From positions 1 through 64,000 of the forward strand of contig CALWXC010000016.1 in NCBI GenBank assembly GCA_944385415.1: DNA of 64,000 nt, in the 5' to 3' direction. Positions 51,678-59,507 of the stretch are shown piece after piece. Both the position numbers and the translations under genes were made by a program. The notes beneath the pieces were generated by a model. That model made no database searches. It was given only the letters and a program-made list of their open reading frames with translations, and had not been told where the DNA came from. This stretch comes from an uncultured Oscillospiraceae bacterium. GTDB lineage: Bacteria > Bacillota > Clostridia > Oscillospirales > Oscillospiraceae. The first letter of the stretch is position 1; every line of letters starts with the position of its first letter.

Positions 51678-53273
51678 TCAGAGGGATTGCAGCAATGCTT
51701 CGGCACATCGGACGCCGTCCACGGCGGCCGATGTAATACCGCCGGCGTAACCGGCCCCCTCGCCGCAGGGGAACAGGCCCCGCAAAGCCGACTGCTGGGT
51801 CTCATCCCGCAGAATCCGAACCGGGCTGGAACTCCGTGTCTCCGGTGCGGTCATCACCGCGTCGCCGTCAGCAAAGCCGGGCAGCTTCTTGTCCAATTCC
51901 GGCAAGGCCCGCTCCAGCACGTCGGTGATTTTTTCCGGCAGGCAGTCGTGGAGGTCCGTAAAGGTGACGCCGGGGGCATAGGTGGGCTGCACCGTGGCCG
52001 GGCCGGTACTGGCCCGATGGTTCAGAAAATCCCCCACCAGCTGGGCCGGGGCATGGTAATTGCTGCCGCCCGCTTCATAGCACCGCTGTTCCAGCTGTCT
52101 CTGCCACTCCATACCGCCCAGGGTGCCGGAAAACGGGAAATCCTCCGGGTGCAGCGTCACCAGGACCGCGGCATTGCAGTTCTCCCCGTCCCGGTCGGCG
52201 TTGCTCATACCGTTGGTCACCACGCCGCCCGCTTCCGACGACGACGCCACCACCTGGCCGCCGGGGCACATGCAAAAAGTATAGGCCGAGTTGCCGTCGG
52301 GCAGATGGGCTGCCAATTTATAGTCCGCCGGGGGCAAGCTGGGGTGGCCCGCTGCGTCGCCGTACTGCCGCCGGTCCAGCCATGACTGCCGGTGCTCAAT
52401 ACGGACGCCCATGGAAAAGGCTTTCGGCTCCATGGGGACGCCAGATTCCAGCAGCATGGCGAAGGTGTCCCGGGCGCTGTGGCCGATGGCCAGAATGGCC
52501 CGGTCACAATCCAGGTGCACCGTCTCCCCTGCCTGTTCATAGACCAACCCCGTCAGATGGCCCATGGTCTGCTCCAACCCCGTCACCCGGCAGCCGAACC
52601 GGACCTCGCCGCCCAACGCTTCAATTTTTTTCCGCAGATTCTGGACCACCGTCACCAACACGTCGGTACCAATGTGGGGCTTGGCGTCAAACAGAATGTT
52701 TTCCCGTGCGCCTGCTTCGTGGAACTGCTCCAGAATCCAGCCCATGCAGGGGCTTTTGATGCCGGTGGTCAACTTGCCGTCGGAAAAGGTACCCGCGCCG
52801 CCCTCGCCAAACTGCACATTGCACGACGGGTCCAGCTTGCCGGTTGCCCAGAATTCCCGGACTTTTTTCTGGCGGGTTTCCGCGTCCAGTCCCCGCTCCA
52901 AAACGATGGGCTTCAATCCGGCTTCCGCCAGAATCAGCGCCGCGAAGATGCCGCCGGGGCCGAAGCCCACCACCACAGGCCGGAGGCCCTCATGGCGCAC
53001 AGGCCGGGGCGGCTGGTAGCCGTCCGGCTTGGCCAGGGTGATTTTTTGATCATTGCGAAACCGCCGCAAAACCTTCTGCTCGTCCCGGTGGACCGTCACA
53101 TCCACCGTGTACAGAATCCGAATATCCTGTTTTTTCCGGGCGTCGATGGACTTTTTCCGAATGTGGACCGAGCCAATCTCCGTATCGGCCACATGGAGCC
53201 GCCGGGCGGCGGTTCGGATTAAATGGTTCATATCCTGCCCCAGAGGCAGGGAAATATCACGAATGCGGATCAA
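51678..53273 (-). CDS. FAD-dependent dehydrogenase-like protein
   Basis: 531 residues. N-terminal domain of about 90 residues (MIRIRDISLPLGQ..IRKKSIDARKKQDIRILYTVDV), then an FAD domain with GFGPGGIFAALILAEAGLKPIVLERG and the late GEGAGYAGGITSAAVDG. This layout is the widespread NAD(P)/FAD-dependent oxidoreductase group of anaerobes; the reaction is unknown. TTG start at 53273 directly abuts the stop of the upstream flavoprotein (TAATTG), with GGAGG 8 nt before, so the two are translationally coupled. Confidence 0.88.
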   Translation of the reverse strand: MIRIRDISLPLGQDMNHLIRTAARRLHVADTEIGSVHIRKKSIDARKKQDIRILYTVDVTVHRDEQKVLRRFRNDQKITLAKPDGYQPPRPVRHEGLRPVVVGFGPGGIFAALILAEAGLKPIVLERGLDAETRQKKVREFWATGKLDPSCNVQFGEGGAGTFSDGKLTTGIKSPCMGWILEQFHEAGARENILFDAKPHIGTDVLVTVVQNLRKKIEALGGEVRFGCRVTGLEQTMGHLTGLVYEQAGETVHLDCDRAILAIGHSARDTFAMLLESGVPMEPKAFSMGVRIEHRQSWLDRRQYGDAAGHPSLPPADYKLAAHLPDGNSAYTFCMCPGGQVVASSSEAGGVVTNGMSNADRDGENCNAAVLVTLHPEDFPFSGTLGGMEWQRQLEQRCYEAGGSNYHAPAQLVGDFLNHRASTGPATVQPTYAPGVTFTDLHDCLPEKITDVLERALPELDKKLPGFADGDAVMTAPETRSSSPVRILRDETQQSALRGLFPCGEGAGYAGGITSAAVDGVRCAEALLQSL

Positions 53274-54500
53274 TTACGATTCCTCCGTTTCTTTCGATGC
53301 CGACAGCCCCGCCAGACGGCCCGACGACCAGGCCCATTGGAGATTATAGCCGCCGCAATCGCCATCGATATCCAGGACCTCGCCACAGGCGTACAGCCCC
53401 GGCACCTTGCGGCTTTCCAACGTCTGCGGGTCAAAGCCCGCCGTCTCCACGCCGCCCACAGTGACCTGGGCGTTATCCATGCCCATGGTGCCGGTGACGG
53501 TTAGACGCAAATCCCCGATGGTATCGGCCAAGCGGTCCAGCCGGTCCGGCCCCAGAGTACTCAGACGTTCCTCCGCGCCGATTCCGGTGGCCTTTCCCAA
53601 CAGTTTGCCCAACCGGTTGTGGACCATACCGGTCAGCAAATCCTCGGCAGGCCGGTCCGGCAGCCGGGTGCAGCGGGTTTGCAGCAGCGTCACAATGGCT
53701 TCCTCGGAAAGCTGAGGCAACAGATTGAGCGACAGCGTCAGCCCATCGCCGCCGGTGGAGACAGCCCTGGAGATCTCAAAAACGGCGGGCCCGCTGACGC
53801 CGGTTTCGGTAAACTGAATCTCTCCCTCGGTGACAGCCAGAACGCGGCTGCCCCGCAGCACCGTCACCCGGCCATTGGCCCGGACGCCTTTGAGACCTCT
53901 GGTAAAGGTCCCCTCGGTGCAAAGCTGCACCAACGCCGGATGGAGCGCCGTGGACTTATGGCCCAGGGAGCCCAGCAGGTCATACCCCAGGGTGGTACCG
54001 CCCAGCTTGGCCCCCGCCGCGCCGCCGGCGGCAAGAATCAGCTTGTCCCCTGCCGCTTCGCCGCCGTCCCATTTCAGAAGGAAGCCGTCCCGGCGCTTCC
54101 AGATTTTCCGCACCTCACAGCCCGTATGGACTTCCACACCGGCCTGTTCCAGCGCAAAGCGCAGCACGTCCAGAACGCTGTTGGCCTGGTCTGAATAGGG
54201 ATAGACCCGGCCCGACGGCTCTGTAACGGTCAGCAGCCCCAGACCGTGGAAATAGTCCATCGTATCGGCCACGGGAAAGGCTTCCAACGCCGGACGACAG
54301 AACGCCGGGTCCGCGCCGTGGTAGGAAGCGCCGTCGGCGTGGATGTTGGTGAGATTGCAGCGGCCATTGCCGGTGGCCAGGAGCTTGCGGCCCAGCCGGG
54401 CCTGCCGCTCCACCAGCACCACCCGGTGACGGCCGCATTCCGATGCCGCCAAGGCGGCCATCATGCCCGACGCGCCGCCGCCGAGAATCAAAATCGTCAT
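53274..54500 (-). CDS. BaiN/HI0933-family flavoprotein
   Basis: 408 residues. FAD-binding GGGASGMMAALAASE at the N-terminus, ERQARLGRKLLATGNGRCNLTN as family signature, and a C-terminal GGVETAGFDPQTLESRKVPGLYACGEVLDIDGDCGGYNLQWAWSSG. Family members are annotated as BaiN-like bile-acid dehydrogenases, but most have unknown substrates and no bai genes are nearby. First gene of a two-flavoprotein operon. Confidence 0.9.
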   Translation of the reverse strand: MTILILGGGASGMMAALAASECGRHRVVLVERQARLGRKLLATGNGRCNLTNIHADGASYHGADPAFCRPALEAFPVADTMDYFHGLGLLTVTEPSGRVYPYSDQANSVLDVLRFALEQAGVEVHTGCEVRKIWKRRDGFLLKWDGGEAAGDKLILAAGGAAGAKLGGTTLGYDLLGSLGHKSTALHPALVQLCTEGTFTRGLKGVRANGRVTVLRGSRVLAVTEGEIQFTETGVSGPAVFEISRAVSTGGDGLTLSLNLLPQLSEEAIVTLLQTRCTRLPDRPAEDLLTGMVHNRLGKLLGKATGIGAEERLSTLGPDRLDRLADTIGDLRLTVTGTMGMDNAQVTVGGVETAGFDPQTLESRKVPGLYACGEVLDIDGDCGGYNLQWAWSSGRLAGLSASKETEES

Positions 54501-54532
54501 GGGATATACCTCCCCATTTTAATCATGATTCC

Positions 54533-54561
54533 ATGGTAGTGGTGGAACCCCAAAAAGTCAA
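54533..54561 (-). promoter_or_regulatory. Promoter of the flavoprotein operon
   Basis: Minus strand: TTGACT (54561-54556), 17-nt spacer, TACCAT (54538-54533). Confidence 0.6.
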
Positions 54562-54568
54562 GTAAAAC

Positions 54569-54860
54569 CCAAATGAAAAAGCTTTTACTGAATTTTTTCT
54601 CGAAAACATTCTGGGGTCCAGGGGCAAAGCCCCGGTCGCCCGTCGCAACGGGCGAAACACCCGCCCGCCGCAGCGGGTGAAATTCCCCATCATCCCCAGC
54701 GCCATCCGCAGATGGCGCAATCCCCGGCCAACGGCCATGGTCCGCGCCGCCGCCCCTGCGGGGTGGACGGCGTGGGCCATCGACCATCGCGGTACCGGGT
54801 GGCATTTACCGCCGCACCGGGGCGAATACGAACCGGGCAACGCAGCGGGGACAAGCACCT
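54569..54860 (-). repeat. Composite intergenic hairpin element, copy H
   Basis: Lies between two divergent genes in a 508-bp gap. Minus sense: modules CGCCATC-based (54700-54724) and two in-register units (54662-54686, 54637-54661), GGGGC/GCCCC hairpin and a CGA-TTTTTT type repeat. This copy is not next to a stop codon; it backs onto the baiN-like promoter. The remainder up to 54920 is imperfect GTAGGG-class sequence. Confidence 0.75.
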
Positions 54861-54927
54861 GCCCTACAGAGCAAAATGATTCGGCCTGTCCGGTGATTTT
54901 CAGTGCGCACCGGCGGCGGGATATCTC

Positions 54928-54955
54928 TTGACTTTCTCGCTGGTTGTGCTATACT
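54928..54955 (+). promoter_or_regulatory. Promoter of the permease-fur operon
   Basis: TTGACT (54928-54933), 16-nt spacer, TATACT (54950-54955). Confidence 0.75.
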
Positions 54956-54968
54956 TATCCCCGTTATT

Positions 54969-54987
54969 GCAAATGATTAGCATTTGC
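54969..54987 (+). promoter_or_regulatory. Fur-family operator
   Basis: GCAAATGATTAGCATTTGC: 7-bp arms around 5 nt, matching 13 of 19 positions of the classic Fur box GATAATGATAATCATTATC. Located 14 nt after the -10, where binding would block transcription. The operon encodes a Fur-family protein, so it is probably autoregulated. Confidence 0.75.
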
Positions 54988-55008
54988 GTCGAAAAAGGAG
55001 ACTACCCC

Positions 55009-55854
55009 ATGCTGCACATGATCGAACACGCTTTGGAACATACGCTGACGCTGCTGCCCTTTCTCTATGTCACCTATCTGGCCATGGAATTCCTGGAACA
55101 CAAGCTCCAGGGCCACAGTGGCCGCTGGGTTCAAAAGGCCGGAAAATTGGGTCCCCTGGCCGGTGGACTGGTGGGCATTCTGCCACAGTGCGGATTTTCC
55201 ACCGTGGCCGCCAACCTCTACGCCGGACGCATTATCTCCGTGGGTACCCTGCTGGCTGTGTTTCTGTCCACCTCCGACGAAATGCTGCCCCTTTTGATCT
55301 CCTATCAGACGCCGCCGGCGAAAATGGTGCAGATTCTGGCTCTGAAAGCCGCCATCGGCATTGCCGCCGGTTTTCTGGTGGATTTGCTCCTGCGCAGCCG
55401 GAAGCAGCCCGAGGACATCGGCCATCTGTGCGAGCATGAACACTGTCATTGCCACCAGGGCAATCTGTTTCTGTCGGCCTTGCGCCACACCATCAGCATC
55501 GGCCTGTTCCTGCTGATCATCTCCATCATCCTGGAAGTCGCGCTTCATGAAGTAGGCGAGGACACGCTGTACAACGTGCTCCAGGGCAATTCCATTTTGA
55601 CGGTGATCCTGTCGGCCATTGTGGGCCTGATTCCCAACTGCGCCGCCTCCGTCACCATTACCACACTATATCTTGATGGCCTTCTCAGCTTCGGCGCCAT
55701 GATGGCGGGCCTGCTGGTGGGCGCGGGTATGGGTCTGCTGGTACTGCTGCGAATGAATCGGGACTGGAAAGACAATCTACGGATCATCGGCCTGCTGTTG
55801 GCTGTGGGCATCGTCTGCGGCGTGGTGCTGGATGGTCTGTCCATCGCGTTGTAA
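55009..55854 (+). CDS. ArsP_2-like heavy-metal permease
   Basis: 281 residues, about eight to ten membrane segments. Two related halves each carry a Pro-Gln/Asn-Cys motif: GILPQCGFSTVAANLYAGRI (Cys61) and later GLIPNCAASVTITTLYLDG, a sign of internal duplication. Between the halves is a metal-binding-looking loop, CEHEHCHCHQ (about 141-150). Resembles the ArsP_2 putative 10-TM metal exporter group, sometimes called putative manganese transporter. The substrate is inferred to be a divalent metal from the Fur box and the fur gene 11 nt downstream. Confidence 0.75.
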   Translation: MLHMIEHALEHTLTLLPFLYVTYLAMEFLEHKLQGHSGRWVQKAGKLGPLAGGLVGILPQCGFSTVAANLYAGRIISVGTLLAVFLSTSDEMLPLLISYQTPPAKMVQILALKAAIGIAAGFLVDLLLRSRKQPEDIGHLCEHEHCHCHQGNLFLSALRHTISIGLFLLIISIILEVALHEVGEDTLYNVLQGNSILTVILSAIVGLIPNCAASVTITTLYLDGLLSFGAMMAGLLVGAGMGLLVLLRMNRDWKDNLRIIGLLLAVGIVCGVVLDGLSIAL

Positions 55855-55865
55855 AGGAGGGCGTC

Positions 55866-56276
55866 ATGGAACCGCTGCAATGGCCCCAGGGCCTGAAACG
55901 CACCAAGCCCCGGGAACAGGTTTACGACGTTTTGGCCGCCGCTGACCGTCCCCTGGACGTCCGGGAAATCTACAGCCGTCTGGAAGGGCAAGGTCTGGCC
56001 TTGTCCACCGTATACCGGGTACTGACGGCCTTTGAAGAACACCAGATGGTCACAAAAACCACCATAATGGGCGAGGACACAGCCCTCTATGCGCTGCGCC
56101 GCCACGATCACGCCCACTACGCCATCTGCATGGGCTGTCACAAGCAGGTGCAGCTGCCCCGCTGTCCCTTGCAGCCGGTGGAGCTGGAAATGGACGGCTT
56201 TTCCATCACCAACCACCGGCTGGAGCTGTACGGCTACTGCCGGGACTGCAAAAAACGCCATAGGCAAGACCATTGA
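55866..56276 (+). CDS. Fur-family metal regulator
   Basis: 136 residues. N-terminal winged helix (TKPREQVYDVLAAADRPLDVREIYSRL, LALSTVYRVLTAF), then the dimer domain with HDHAHYAIC (His80/82/84) and two zinc Cys pairs, Cys88-x2-Cys91 and Cys125-x2-Cys128. Could be Fur, Zur or PerR; the Cys-rich structural zinc site is common to all. Cotranscribed with the permease; likely target is the box at 54969. Confidence 0.88.
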   Translation: MEPLQWPQGLKRTKPREQVYDVLAAADRPLDVREIYSRLEGQGLALSTVYRVLTAFEEHQMVTKTTIMGEDTALYALRRHDHAHYAICMGCHKQVQLPRCPLQPVELEMDGFSITNHRLELYGYCRDCKKRHRQDH

Positions 56277-56280
56277 CCTG

Positions 56281-56313
56281 TGGTATAATAGCCCCAGAGC
56301 GGCTATTATACCA
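56281..56313 (+). terminator. Hairpin after fur
   Basis: 13-bp stem TGGTATAATAGCC / GGCTATTATACCA with 7-nt loop, five nt after the fur stop; no long T-run. The 117 nt to ylmH also hold TATACCAT/ATGGTATA arms (56368-56375, 56391-56398) and a TATATT at 56395, possibly the ylmH promoter. Confidence 0.6.
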
Positions 56314-56430
56314 GATTTCAATTGCCGTTTTTCTCGCCCCTGACAGGGCAACCGAAAAACTTGGCGTTATACCATTCCGGCATTGCCGTCATGGTATATT
56401 GCATTGGAACACCAACCACGGAGGAACCCT

Positions 56431-57219
56431 ATGGACAAGCAGACCGCCATTGCCAAACTGGCCGAAAGCGACGAGGATAAAATCTTATTGGCCCGTGTTT
56501 ACGACCGGATGACAACGGCGGAACAGCGGTGTATTCCGGCGGCCAGCTGTTTTTTAACGGCGCGGGAGCAGGTTTTGGTCCAGCGGCTTCTGCCCCATCT
56601 GCCCCTGCACTTCTTCGGCGGCTGCGACGGGGCCGAACGGGCGGTCTGCTGCTATGTGCCGGAGTATCTGGAACCGGCGGACTGGTTCCACAGTGACGAC
56701 GGCCCCATCTGTGCAATCCGGGCCACCTTTTATGAGAAAGACGAGGTGACCCATCGGGACGTTCTGGGGGCGCTTATGGGCAGCGGCATCAAACGGGAAA
56801 CCGTGGGCGATCTGTATGTGCAGCCGGGCCGTTGCGACTTTCTGGTGACACGGGAAATTCTGCCCTATGTGATACAGAATCTTACCTCCGCCGGGCGGAC
56901 TAAGCTGCATCTGACGGAATTGGCCCTGGACGCGCTGGAACCGCCGGTACAGGCCGTCCGGGAGATTCGGGACACCGTATCCACGCTGCGGCTGGACGCC
57001 GTGGTCTCATCGGGCTTCGGCCTGAGCCGCGGCAAGGCATCGGCCTGCATTGAAAGCGGGAAAGCGTCTCTCAATGCCCTGCCCTGCACCAAGCCCGACC
57101 GGACGGTATCGGAGGGCGATGTGATTTCCGTCCGGGGTTTGGGAAAACTGGAACTGGCCCAGGTTTTGGGCACCACCAAGAAAGGAAGGACCGGCATTCT
57201 TATCCGCCGGTATGTGTAA
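56431..57219 (+). CDS. ylmH: YlmH-type S4-domain RNA-binding protein
   Basis: 262 residues. N-terminal region, a central domain with RATFYEKDEVTHRDVLGALMGSGIKRETVGDL and DFLVTREILPYVIQNLTSAGRTKL, and a C-terminal S4 domain (about 183-255: RLDAVVSSGFGLSRGKASACIESGKASLN). YlmH homologues bind the ribosome and help with stalled peptidyl-tRNA and with division in Gram-positives. Usually beside sepF/divIVA in the dcw cluster, here separated from it. Confidence 0.92.
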   Translation: MDKQTAIAKLAESDEDKILLARVYDRMTTAEQRCIPAASCFLTAREQVLVQRLLPHLPLHFFGGCDGAERAVCCYVPEYLEPADWFHSDDGPICAIRATFYEKDEVTHRDVLGALMGSGIKRETVGDLYVQPGRCDFLVTREILPYVIQNLTSAGRTKLHLTELALDALEPPVQAVREIRDTVSTLRLDAVVSSGFGLSRGKASACIESGKASLNALPCTKPDRTVSEGDVISVRGLGKLELAQVLGTTKKGRTGILIRRYV

Positions 57220-57224
57220 CAAGT

Positions 57225-57425
57225 ATGGAACAGAAAAAAATTGACCGCATCAACGAACTGGCCCGCAAGGCCAAGGCAGAAGGTTTGACGCCGGAGGAAA
57301 CGGCGGAGCGAGACGCGTTGCGCCGGGAATACATTGCCGCCGTCAAGCGGAATCTGGTAGCCCAGCTGGATAACACGTATATTGTGGATGAAAAGGGCAA
57401 TAAAACACCTCTGAAAAAGAAATAA
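57225..57425 (+). CDS. DUF896 protein (YnzC-like)
   Basis: 66 residues: KKIDRINELARKAKAEGLTPEETAERDALRREYIAAVKRNLVAQLDNTYIVDEKGN is the DUF896 pattern of a two-helix hairpin protein. Function unknown; Bacillus YnzC is under the SOS regulator. It starts 5 nt after ylmH without a good ribosome site, so it probably depends on translational coupling. Confidence 0.93.
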   Translation: MEQKKIDRINELARKAKAEGLTPEETAERDALRREYIAAVKRNLVAQLDNTYIVDEKGNKTPLKKK

Positions 57426-57442
57426 CAGGCCATTCTGTGCAG

Positions 57443-57485
57443 AAGAACCCCGGATGCCACCCATAAGGGTGGGTCCGGGGTTCTT
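57443..57485 (+). terminator. Terminator after the DUF896 gene
   Basis: 12-bp outer stem AAGAACCCCGGA / TCCGGGGTTCTT (57443-57454, 57474-57485) and inner CCACCC/GGGTGG. Core CCCCGGAT again resembles the terminators at 3854 and 17753. Confidence 0.75.
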
Positions 57486-57492
57486 GGCCTTT

Positions 57493-57615
57493 GTCCGAGA
57501 GATTGCGCCATCGGCGGATGGCGCTGAGAATGCGTTGGGGATTTCGCCCATTGCGACGGGCGACCGGGGCGCTGCCCCTGGACCCCGCGATTTTTAAAAA
57601 AATCGAGTAAGCTTT
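57493..57615 (+). repeat. Composite intergenic hairpin element, copy I
   Basis: Plus sense after the DUF896 terminator: CGCCATC-GGCG-GATGGCG hairpin, CGCCCAT-TGCG-ACGGGCG hairpin (near 57548-57565), GGGGC/GCCCC hairpin, then CGATTTTTAAAAAAATCG (near 57589-57606). Converges with the DUF1294 gene. Confidence 0.75.
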
Positions 57616-57632
57616 TATCGTTTACTCAGTGC

Positions 57633-57923
57633 TTATGGGCGCAAACAGAAATACCACACGGCGATCAGGACCAGAGACAGCTGGGCCAGCAGGATCAACG
57701 GCAAACCAATATAAAACTTGGGGTGCCGTGTCTTATGGCGAAACAAATACATTCCCAAAATACTGCCCACGCTGCCGCCGATGGCTGCAATGGTCATCAG
57801 ACGGGCCTCCGGCACACGCCGGTGATTTTTTTTTGCAAACTGCTTGTCAGCACACATAATCCCCAATCCCACCGCATTGATTAGGAGCAGATAGGCAAAC
57901 AACAGCTTGTACAGGAGCTCCAT
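57633..57923 (-). CDS. DUF1294 small membrane protein
   Basis: 96 residues, three or four membrane segments: LLFAYLLLINAVGLGIMCADKQFAKKNHRRVPEARL, then AAIGGSVGSILGMYLFRHKTRHPKFYIGLP. These are the family's hallmark. Function unknown. Start at 57923 with GGAGG 7 nt before; the longer frame overlaps the divergent lipoprotein gene and is not supported. Confidence 0.9.
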   Translation of the reverse strand: MELLYKLLFAYLLLINAVGLGIMCADKQFAKKNHRRVPEARLMTIAAIGGSVGSILGMYLFRHKTRHPKFYIGLPLILLAQLSLVLIAVWYFCLRP

Positions 57924-57957
57924 GGAGTTCCTCCTTTCAAAAATGGGGTGGTATACA

Positions 57958-58476
57958 ATGAAATATCGTTGGCTTCTGGCCTTGGCGCTGGTTCCGCTGC
58001 TGAGCGGATGCAGCGCACCGGTGACGTGGGAGACGGTGGACGATCCGACGGTCACCGTCTCCGCCGCCGTGGAACAGCCGTATCTCATCACCTTCGGCGT
58101 TCCCGATGATGTGTCACAGCCCGTCAGCGGCGTGGACGGCGGCAATCTCTATGTACAGGAGGACGGGGATTACGAGATTTACAGTGAGGTGCTGACGGCG
58201 TCGGACAAGGACACGGCCATCCGCATGGTATCCGGCTTCGATGCCGCCGATCTGGACATTGTGGAAACCGAACGGTTCGGTCTGCCGGAATACCGCTTCG
58301 CCTGGGTGTCGGCCTCCGATGAGGGAAACTATGTCTCCCAGGCGTCGGTGGTGGAGGACGGCAGCTATTTCTATACGCTGATCTTCTCCGTCCGGGAGGA
58401 GGCTGGAAACCAGTACGCCGACTGTGCCCAGGCGGTCTTTGCTTCGTTTGGTGTATACGGAAACGAAATGCTCTAG
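57958..58476 (+). CDS. Lipoprotein of unknown function
   Basis: 172 residues. Signal MKYRWLLALALVPLLSGC with lipobox LLSGC (Cys18), then a beta-rich domain (VSAAVEQPYLITFGVPDDVSQPV..) with a final YADCAQAVFASFGVYGN. No family recognised. Its start lies only 34 bp from the DUF1294 gene start; GGGGTGG at 57945 is its ribosome site. Confidence 0.75.
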   Translation: MKYRWLLALALVPLLSGCSAPVTWETVDDPTVTVSAAVEQPYLITFGVPDDVSQPVSGVDGGNLYVQEDGDYEIYSEVLTASDKDTAIRMVSGFDAADLDIVETERFGLPEYRFAWVSASDEGNYVSQASVVEDGSYFYTLIFSVREEAGNQYADCAQAVFASFGVYGNEML

Positions 58477-58498
58477 TTTTGGTAGGGGCATCTGTCGC

Positions 58499-58542
58499 AA
58501 AGGCCCTGGCTCCACCCCTTGGGGATGGCAGTCAGGGCCTTT
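58499..58542. terminator. Terminator between converging genes
   Basis: 10-bp outer stem AAAGGCCCTG / CAGGGCCTTT (58499-58508, 58533-58542) with further inner pairing. Confidence 0.8.
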
Positions 58543-58550
58543 CTGTTGGC

Positions 58551-59495
58551 TCAGAACGTGCAGACATCCGGCTCGGCGGCGTCGGCCGGTTCCACGGACA
58601 GGGCCGTCAGAACCGGGCCCACCTCGCCATGGTACAGGTTGTGGGCCTTGGATTCCACATGGGCCGTCACCCACACCCAGCTTCGCATGGTCAATTCCTC
58701 GCACCGGTCATACTTGCAGGGGATGGCCATAAACTCGATATCCTCCACACAGCAGGTCATGACAAAGCGGCCCGGCGCAAACCAACCCTGGACGCCCCGG
58801 CGCAGATTGGCCACTTGTGCCTTAAATCGGACGTTCTTGCCGTCGTACTTCTGGGATTCCTCGGCAATGTCCCGGTACCAGATGGCGTAATCGTCGTCGT
58901 TGATTTCAATAGTATCAGCGGTAATGTCAAAGGGCAGCGGGTCCTCGATTTCATCGAATTGGGTGGTGCCATCGGTGTAATCGTAGATGATATCCACCCG
59001 GCGGTTCAACGCACGGGCCAGCTTGTGATAGGGCATGACATCCTGGCCCTTCTCCATGCGGTTGAACACCACCAGTTCACAGCCCTGGAGCTTGTCCACC
59101 ACCAGGGAACGCATGTTGGCGTTGAAATTGAGGATGGAACGGGCATCGGCAAAGAATACCTCCTGGGCAATTTCCCAGTTTTCGGGCATCTTCTCATAAA
59201 ATGCACCGGCGGGCTGCATGCCGTTGAGTTCCACCACCACCCGCTGGGCCTTATACTGCTTCTGCCAGCCCTGGAGCTTCTCCGGCGTCAGATCGTCGTA
59301 CTCCTCCACCACCTCTTTCCACACGTTCTTGTGGGGGTAGGTGGAGAAGTCGTACTCCTCCTCGCCCTCTTCGCAGACAATCAAAAGGGTCCGCTCCCCG
59401 CTGTTGAACCGGGGATCTTCCAAAGTTTCCTGAATGAATTTTGTCTTGCCGGACTCCAAAAAGCCCGTGAAAGCGTAGACGGGAACGGTTTTCAT
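58551..59495 (-). CDS. CobW-type GTPase fused to a YcgQ/DUF1980-like C-terminal domain
   Basis: 314 residues. N-terminal G3E-GTPase part: P-loop GFLESGKTKF (11-20), VVVELNG and a NRME stretch in place of NKxD (145-148). The CxCC metal motif of CobW proteins is absent. C-terminal part (about 215-290) has WFAPGRFVMTCCVEDIEFMAIPC, the pattern of the DUF1980 (YcgQ) C-terminus. It follows the larger CobW-type gene by 12 nt. In some Bacilli and Clostridia YcgQ/YcgR-like permease genes sit with CobW genes, so this may be a fused metal-delivery factor. Confidence 0.75.
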   Translation of the reverse strand: MKTVPVYAFTGFLESGKTKFIQETLEDPRFNSGERTLLIVCEEGEEEYDFSTYPHKNVWKEVVEEYDDLTPEKLQGWQKQYKAQRVVVELNGMQPAGAFYEKMPENWEIAQEVFFADARSILNFNANMRSLVVDKLQGCELVVFNRMEKGQDVMPYHKLARALNRRVDIIYDYTDGTTQFDEIEDPLPFDITADTIEINDDDYAIWYRDIAEESQKYDGKNVRFKAQVANLRRGVQGWFAPGRFVMTCCVEDIEFMAIPCKYDRCEELTMRSWVWVTAHVESKAHNLYHGEVGPVLTALSVEPADAAEPDVCTF

Positions 59496-59507
59496 GCGGT
59501 CTCCCCC

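Noticed and set aside
53274..54500. Bile-acid pathway (bai) operon because of the BaiN-like flavoprotein
   Set aside because: No other bai-type gene is nearby, and the family is mostly of unknown substrate.
54955..55008. Manganese (yybP-ykoY) riboswitch before the ArsP_2-like gene
   Set aside because: The leader is about 45 nt and is occupied by the Fur-like palindrome.
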